A stretch of DNA of 64,000 nt, from the NCBI GenBank assembly GCA_904063045.1, contig CAJFCJ010000011.1, forward strand, positions 1-64,000, read 5' to 3'. Positions 51,701 through 64,000 of the stretch are shown here, piece by piece. The notes below the pieces were generated by a model that made no database searches, was not told where the DNA came from, and worked only from the letters and a program-made list of their open reading frames with translations. Each line of letters opens with the position of its first letter. The first letter of the stretch is position 1. The translations under genes were made by a program, and so were the position numbers. Source of the DNA: Dimorphilus gyrociliatus. Its lineage: Eukaryota > Annelida > Polychaeta > Dinophilidae.

Positions 51701-53561
51701 ATTAATAAATAACCGATATTTGTTTATTTACCTGCTTTTTTTCTTTAGGTCTAATTCAAAATTTTGAAAACGGTATTGAAGCTTTGGACGTTGGTTGTGG
51801 CGGAGGCAATATTTTTATATCTTTGGCTTTACAATTCCCAAAATCTACTTTTTACGGAGTTGAAATATCTGAAAAAGCTCTTCAAGTAGCTAGAAAGAAT
51901 GCAGAGAATTGCGGTGTAAAAAATATTAAATTTATAGTTGCCGACGCCACTAATTTACCAAAGGAATGGACAGGAAAATTTAAATATGTTCACACATCTC
52001 ACGTTCATCACGATTCGTCTAGACCGAGAAAAGTGACATCAGAAATCTTTCGGGTATTAGCTAGTAAAGGGTCTTTGAGTATATTTGAAAATGGTACAAA
52101 TGGTAGACACGGAGATAAATCTTCTGATCCCAATTACCTTATGGGTTACTTTATATCAACTTTCGCTTGCGTACCAAATGCAACATACGATGAAAAAGCT
52201 GAGGAACCTCTAGGTGTTTACGTTTCGAAGAGAACTATCATAAAAATGATGGAAGATTGCGGCTTTTCAGCAAGTGTCGTCGGAGGAGAGGATAAGTCAA
52301 TTGAATCTCCAGTACATAATCACGGATCAACTATTTTACACTATCATGGATTGAAGAATTAATAGTTTTTGTCCTATTGAAGAGCTATAATTGTCTTTCT
52401 TAACATATATTTGTTTGTCACATACTTAGGGTTAATAATACAGCATTCCAAAACATTTCTTAGGTGTACTCCAAAACTTTAAGTCAAAAACATTAACTTT
52501 ACCTTCTTATAATATTGCTATTTCTCTTAGTGAAAAGTTCGCTACACATGAATATTCCATGCCACTTGTTTGGAAGAAAGAATCAAACAATAGTATGGAA
52601 GGAGTTTGAGAATAATGAATATACAGATATTGTCAATATGGAAAGGTTGGAATTCCTTTCGAATAATAAAACATTAAGGATATATGACGTTAATCTAATG
52701 GACCATAATCGGTGTTTCTTCTGTTCGTACAAAGATTCGCCATCTGCTCATGAATGTTCTAAATGCATCTACGTTGGTCTTTTTGGTCCTATGACTTGGA
52801 TAAGAAAATACAAGGAAACTTTATTGGTGAAAGATATAGGATCCAATTTCAGATTAAAGTGTCCCACGATCGATATTAAAGATAAGCGCAAAGTTTGTGT
52901 ATCGTGGTATTTTAATGACAAACTATTAAAGGCAAATCGAAAGGGTATCGTCAAACAATTTAAAGGTAGAGTAAGAATTAGGCGAAATGGTTTATTCTTT
53001 AAAAGAATCTCAGAGGAAATAAATGGTCAATTTAAATGTAAAGCTGTGGATAAAATTGAAAGAGTAAGATCCGTTAATGTATTTAATATAATAGTTCCAG
53101 AGAGACTTGATAAGAAACCATTTTTTGATTATGTTAGTAATAATGTAACAGTTTCTGTTGGTGAAACTGTTAATTTGGAAATCAGTGTCGAATCAACATT
53201 ACATCCACTAATATTATGGTTTCACAATCCCAAATCGAATAAATATTCAATCGAAAACGCTTTCAAAATGAACAACATGGAAGAGAGACATCCTCAACAA
53301 CATATCATTGAGAATGTTACTCAAAAAGATGCCGGTGTTTATGTTATTACTGCTTCAAATTATTTTGGTACATCAGTGGCAAAAATATTTGTTGACGTCA
53401 TTGATGTTGGAAAAAACGTTGGTCAATACAGTGCTCGAAAAAGTGAAGGTTGCCAAATCAAGTCAATCTCAATATTGCTGTTAAGTCTCCTATCGACTAT
53501 TTCTATTAACTTGAATATTCGTCCATATATAATAACAATTGCCGAAAAAGTTGTTCAATAA
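48729..53561 (+). CDS. Secreted or GPI-anchored Ig-domain protein with two genes nested in its intron
   Basis: Exon 1 (48729-48810) encodes a signal peptide, MEMNGLILILFIYTALSLTT, and ends in phase 1 at a GTAAGA donor. Exon 2 (52531-53561) starts in phase 1 after TTTCTCTTAG; the join yields 370 residues. The 3720-nt intron contains an EF-hand gene and a methyltransferase gene on the same strand. Three Ig-like domains: Ig1 (about 37-100, IPCHLFGR.., VWKEF, CFFC), Ig2 (about 130-220, FRLKCP.., VSWYFNDK, INGQFKCKA), Ig3 (about 235-325, VNLEISVES, LILWFHNP, DAGVYVITASNYFG), which lacks both disulfide cysteines. The C-terminal hydrophobic stretch IKSISILLLSLLSTISINLN could be a GPI signal or membrane anchor. 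The exon join is inferred from frame, phase and the missing signal sequence of exon 2; not proven. Confidence 0.65.
49531..50422 (+). CDS. Calmodulin-like EF-hand protein with a proline-rich N-terminal extension
   Basis: Exons 49531-49960 and 50025-50422 with a 64-nt intron; 275 residues. The N-terminal 140 residues are basic and proline-rich (PPPPPPLHPPP around 88-98) and low in complexity. The C-terminal 135 residues are a calmodulin/troponin-C-type module. EF1 DKDQDGIITKEE, EF3 DLNSDGVLSTDE and EF4 DSNGDGYVDFSE have full calcium-ligand patterns; EF2 (around RVSGGAPGVTFDQF) has lost its ligands. It ends one residue beyond the usual calmodulin end. Likely a calcium sensor with a docking tail; could also be called a myosin-light-chain-like protein. 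Lies inside the Ig-protein intron. Confidence 0.85.
50423..51110. other. Stretch between the nested genes, no gene seen
   Basis: AT-rich, with oligo-A tracts just after the EF-hand stop. It should hold that gene's 3' UTR and the methyltransferase promoter, and forms part of the inferred Ig-protein intron. Confidence 0.5.
51111..52362 (+). CDS. SAM-dependent methyltransferase with N-terminal winged helix (Rv2258c-like)
   Basis: Exons 51111-51666 and 51749-52362; 389 residues. Residues 33-115 look like a winged-helix dimerisation domain (LGLFDRILEQDSLTCQELAE, then WLGLMVSSGIID). The Rossmann fold starts about 195 with motif I LDVGCGGGNIF, motif II FYGVEISEKAL, and a post-I region FIVADATNLP. 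Where many small-molecule methyltransferases have an acidic DxxHH segment, this one has SHVHHDSSRP. The architecture is that of bacterial Rv2258c and its animal homologues; the substrate is unknown. There are no signal or membrane segments. It lies inside the Ig-protein intron. A bacterial origin in deep time is possible but cannot be judged here. Confidence 0.8.
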
Positions 53562-53849
53562 TACATTTACATTGAATTTAAATATTTTATAAAAACTTAA
53601 ATATTCAAGAAAATAATCTAAAAATAGGCAAAAATTGTTTTTTCAAAGAAAAAACAAATAATTTTGTTTCTTTTTTCGAGTTAGACGTTGGTTACATAAC
53701 ATATTTTTTCTTTTTCATTTTAATATTTATAGTACATTTTTCTAGATAATTTTTTATGGTTATAAATATATAAATAGTAAATTGTAGTATTCGCACGGAT
53801 TTTGAAGGAGGAAAATTTGGGAAAAACATAAACACCCTTTCAGTTTTAA

Positions 53850-56681
<2,832 letters not shown>

Positions 56682-58518
56682 ATGGCTCCAACTGTTCAAT
56701 CGGCTCAGAGGGATGATCCTCGGAGGCGTACAGGAGAGAAAAGGTAAGCTGCACTCTGTGCATTTATTAAGTGTGAGCGATATTGGAGAAAAATATAGAT
56801 ATATCATTTTTTTGACAACGTTTTTCACTCTTTTTTATCAATTTATTGAACACTATATGTTCATTTTTCAGATCGGATCTTGTTTGTCGTATCAAATACA
56901 ATAATAAAGCACCCGATATACCTTTTGATCCAAAATTCTTGGTATATCCGATTGATAGGAATCACTTTGTCCATTACAAACCAACTTCTTTGGAGAGGAC
57001 GCACAAAAGCGAACTCTTGACAGAACCAGATCTTGGAATGAACATAGATTTGATAAATCCGGATGCCTACAATCCACCACTGACAGGTTAGGTGCTCTTC
57101 TTTGTTTAATTATCACTGTCAATTTATCATTCATAGGAGGTATCTTGGATCCTGAGGATGAACAGCTTTTGGAGGAAGAATTAATAACCGCTCAAGACGC
57201 AAAACGTTCCCAAAGACATAATAGAAATGTATCTTGGCTTAGGAAAACGGAATATATTTCTACAGAATATAACAGGTTTGTTCAAAAGAGTGGGCATGAA
57301 GCTAGAGTAGGACATAATGTCAAGCAATATCTGGCTGAAGAAAACTTATACAAGGATAAAGAGGAACAAATTAAGGCAATTGAAAAAACTTTCAATGCTG
57401 CTCAGGCTCCAGTTAGTTTCCTTTATACTTTTCTTATGAAGAAAAGAAATAACTGGTTAAAAAACATTTTTAGATTACCGAACACTATAGTAAGAAGGGT
57501 GTCCATCCAGTTAGCATTCTGCCGGTCTATCCAGATTTCGATGTAAGATACGCAACAAATTTCAAAAAATATTTTTTAAATTTACATATTTAATTATTAT
57601 ATAGATGTGGAAATATCCATGCGCCCAAGTTATATTTGACACTGATCCTGCTATTAAACAAGCGGGAACCAGTAATCAACTTGAAAGTGATGAAATGTCG
57701 AACGCTATGATTAGGTTTGTTATTAAATACAACTAAGGAGAAATTTGATTAAAGTTGATTAATTAAAAAACAGAGGTATGGTAGATGCTGAAACAGGAGA
57801 ACATTTTGTTGCCTACTTTTTACCTACGGAAGAAACTTGTCGAAAGAGAAAGATAGACAATGAAAATGGTGTTGATTATGATCCAGAAGAAGAGTAAGAT
57901 TATCACCATGATGGTTTACAAAAAAGCTAATAATTGATTATTGTTTCGTAGATATGATTATGGACTGATAAGGGAGTATAATTGGACTGTAAAGAATAAG
58001 ATGACTAAAGGATACGAAGAAACGTACTTTTTCGTTATGAGAGAAGATGGAGTATATTATAACGAATTAGAAACTAGGTAATTTACGAAAAAGTGTTACT
58101 ATTGTTTTTAATTCAAGAGTTTTTCTCTAGAGTACGCTTGAGTAAGAGACGTAAGATTGGACCAAGTGCACAACAGACGTGCAAGTCAAGATTAATTGTC
58201 AAACACCGTCCACCAAATGACAACGAAATCGAGGCTCAGGATAATCGTCTTCAAATGCTTGAGCCGCCTGTTGAAGAAGAAGAAGAAGCAGAAGAACCAA
58301 ACGATGAAGATGCAGAACCGGAGGAAGAAGAAGAAAGAGAAATTGAAGGTGATAACGATGCCGAAAATGACCGCATTTCTCAAAGATCTCCCAATTCTCC
58401 ACAATCTGAAAGTTCGGAGAAATCAGGTCCAAAATCCCCTGCTTCTTCTTCCCAGTCAGGAAGTGGAAGCGAAAGTGGAAGCGAAAGCGATAGTAGCAGT
58501 AGCGAGGACAATGATTAA
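56682..58518 (+). CDS. PAF1: PAF1, RNA polymerase II-associated factor 1
   Basis: Core subunit of the PAF1 transcription-elongation complex, acting with LEO1, CTR9 and CDC73. Eight exons, about 56682-56741, 56873-57087, 57137-57408, 57473-57543, 57605-57714, 57775-57895, 57951-58077 and 58130-58518. Family pieces are [89 protein letters not shown] and [20 protein letters not shown]. The C-terminal 110 residues are extremely acidic and Ser-rich ([20 protein letters not shown], then alternating Gly/Ser and Ser/Glu), as in other PAF1 proteins. Complete. Confidence 0.95.
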
Positions 58519-58704
58519 GCCTTACCTTATAAAATTAACGATGTACATATTTATAGCTTTTTTTTTTTTTAAATTTTATGTTACTTGTTTGCATTTGACG
58601 AATATTATATACATATATATGTATATATAGTTTTACAATTAAGACTCTAAGAGCATTTGAAAGTTTTTTTTCTAACTATGGTATTGCGATTAGAAGTTTT
58701 ATCT

Positions 58705-59207
58705 CTAACCAAACGATAAAGCATGTTTTTTATTTTTTTCCAGTTCCAACTGTCTTCTTAAGCAAAGGTTCTTGGATTCTGCAATTATCCTTTTACTTTT
58801 TTCTGTAGTCTAAAATTAAATGTACTACAATTTAAAAATCTTGATATTGAAATTAAGAAACACAACCAATTTTCCTTTTATTTTTGATAATTCTTCGTCC
58901 TGTCTTCTTAACTTATACTTCAGCTTTAAAATGACATTTTCCAAGCTAGAATCGTCCTTATAATAATTTAAATAGAGCTTTTTAACGTATCCTCTATACC
59001 AAGAAACTTCTTGTCGACATTGTGGACATATTCTTTTAGTCGAAAACCTAGTTTGTAAATGTTTTAATGGAGGCATTTTTAATAATTTTTTCTAACAAAC
59101 CACTCTTCTAGACATGATTTATGAAATACGTGTCCACAATACGTCACAGACAATTCTGAGCAATCCTTAAAAATGTCTAAACAAATTGTACAAGCGGCGT
59201 TTTTCAT
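58705..59207 (-). CDS. Small RING-finger protein related to the TRAIP N-terminus
   Basis: Exons 59207-59101, 59047-58867 and 58809-58705; the first intron is only 53 nt. 130 residues. The RING runs over the first intron: ACTICLDIF, CGHVFHKSCLEEWF and ICPQCRQEV give the C-x2-C, C-x-H-x2-H-x2-C and C-x2-C ligands of a RING-H2 type. WFSTKRICPQCRQEV resembles TRAIP WFETAPSRTCPQCRIQV, and KKLYLNYYKDDSSLE matches its NKLFFDLAQEE. A coiled coil follows (LKLKYKLRRQDEELSKIK, LRRQLELEKNKK). TRAIP, a replisome-disassembly and mitotic ubiquitin ligase, has about 470 residues in human, so this protein keeps only the RING and first coiled coil. The donor TG|GTTTGT was chosen because it alone keeps the Trp-Phe and the frame. 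Confidence 0.78.
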
Positions 59208-59581
59208 TCTTAGAAAATCTTCCTTTTATGAGAATTGCTTTACGCAGTGAGCAAATTAATACTATTTTTTTTTTACTACCGGAAACGGAATATCTATAAT
59301 TGGCGCATATACAATAACTTCAACTAAAACTTGTGTATTACTGTATTTTTTTTACTAAGTATGTTATTCAAATAGAAATAACAAAATACGTTGTTTAATT
59401 TTATTTGAGCAATAGAGTCTTTACAAAAAAAAGAAGACATATAATAGTTCTACAATCGAGACAGATAATTTAAGTCTTGATGGCTATCACAGACGTAACA
59501 AAAGAGTACGAGATATATATATATACGGTAAAAAAAATTACTTTTCATCTATAAAACTACTGACGATTCCTAAAATCGAAA

Positions 59582-64000
<4,419 letters not shown>

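Noticed and set aside
58192-58432. Phe/Leu-rich minus-strand frames opposite the PAF1 tail
   Set aside because: Artefact of the GAA/GAG-rich coding strand.

Overview
The window is nuclear DNA from an animal with a compact, AT-rich genome. Genes are multi-exon with GT..AG introns, many only 53-61 nt long, and they sit close together on alternating strands. The gene set is metazoan: tetraspanin, Ig-superfamily, CARD-like and SLK-kinase proteins, plus centriole and axoneme genes (CEP295, SPAG16) that imply cilia. A universal stress protein, absent from vertebrates but common in lophotrochozoans and cnidarians, fits an invertebrate. A miniaturised lophotrochozoan such as a small annelid is a reasonable guess, but no marker gene fixes the species. 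Exon joins were inferred by eye from splice signals, reading frame and family similarity. Where I checked a whole model (RILPL, BRAT1, PPIE, DDX49, CEP295, mS31, NPRL2, tetraspanin, EF-hand, Ig, methyltransferase, RING), the exon lengths sum to a multiple of three.

Layout: 1-791 fumarase (-, runs off the left edge); 2055-5042 RILP-like (-); 5197-7305 BRAT1 (+); 7302-8833 cyclophilin E (-, stop codon overlapping that of BRAT1); 9364-11212 DDX49 (+); 11369-12118 CARD-like intronless gene (-); 12119-14191 non-coding; 14192-14881 universal stress protein (+); 15415-17123 unrecognised gene (+); 17338-17593 LYR microprotein related to MIEF1-MP (+); 18159-23489 CEP295/Ana1 (+); 23752-24745 mS31 (+); 24773-26079 Tc1-like transposon with a broken transposase; 26629-33053 SLK/STK10 kinase (-); 33717-34301 coiled-coil protein (+); 34526-35695 FAM177 (-); 35947-37404 NPRL2 (+); 38051-39052 tetraspanin (+); 39426-41016 NFS1 (-); 41361-44204 SPAG16 (+); 44635-46679 divergent poly(A) polymerase (+); 46753-47061 COX6B (-); 48729-53561 Ig protein whose 3.7-kb intron holds an EF-hand gene and a methyltransferase gene (+); 53850-56380 SEC23 (-); 56682-58518 PAF1 (+); 58705-59207 small TRAIP-like RING protein (-); 59582-64000 EML5/6-type protein (-, runs off the right edge).

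There is no operon-like pathway grouping, though several neighbours share a compartment. Mitochondrial functions are served by fumarase, the LYR microprotein, mS31, NFS1 and COX6B; cilia and centrioles by RILP-like, CEP295, SPAG16 and EML; RNA processing and transcription by BRAT1, PPIE, DDX49, PAF1 and the poly(A) polymerase. Head-to-head pairs with short shared promoters (RILPL/BRAT1, FAM177/NPRL2, NFS1/SPAG16, SEC23/PAF1) and tight tail-to-tail pairs (BRAT1/PPIE, poly(A) polymerase/COX6B, PAF1/RING) dominate. I found no clearly new multi-gene system. The most interesting items are the free-standing MIEF1-type microprotein, the DCY tail of BRAT1, the shared TTAA stop of BRAT1 and PPIE, the intronless CARD gene, the divergent poly(A) polymerase and the nested genes.
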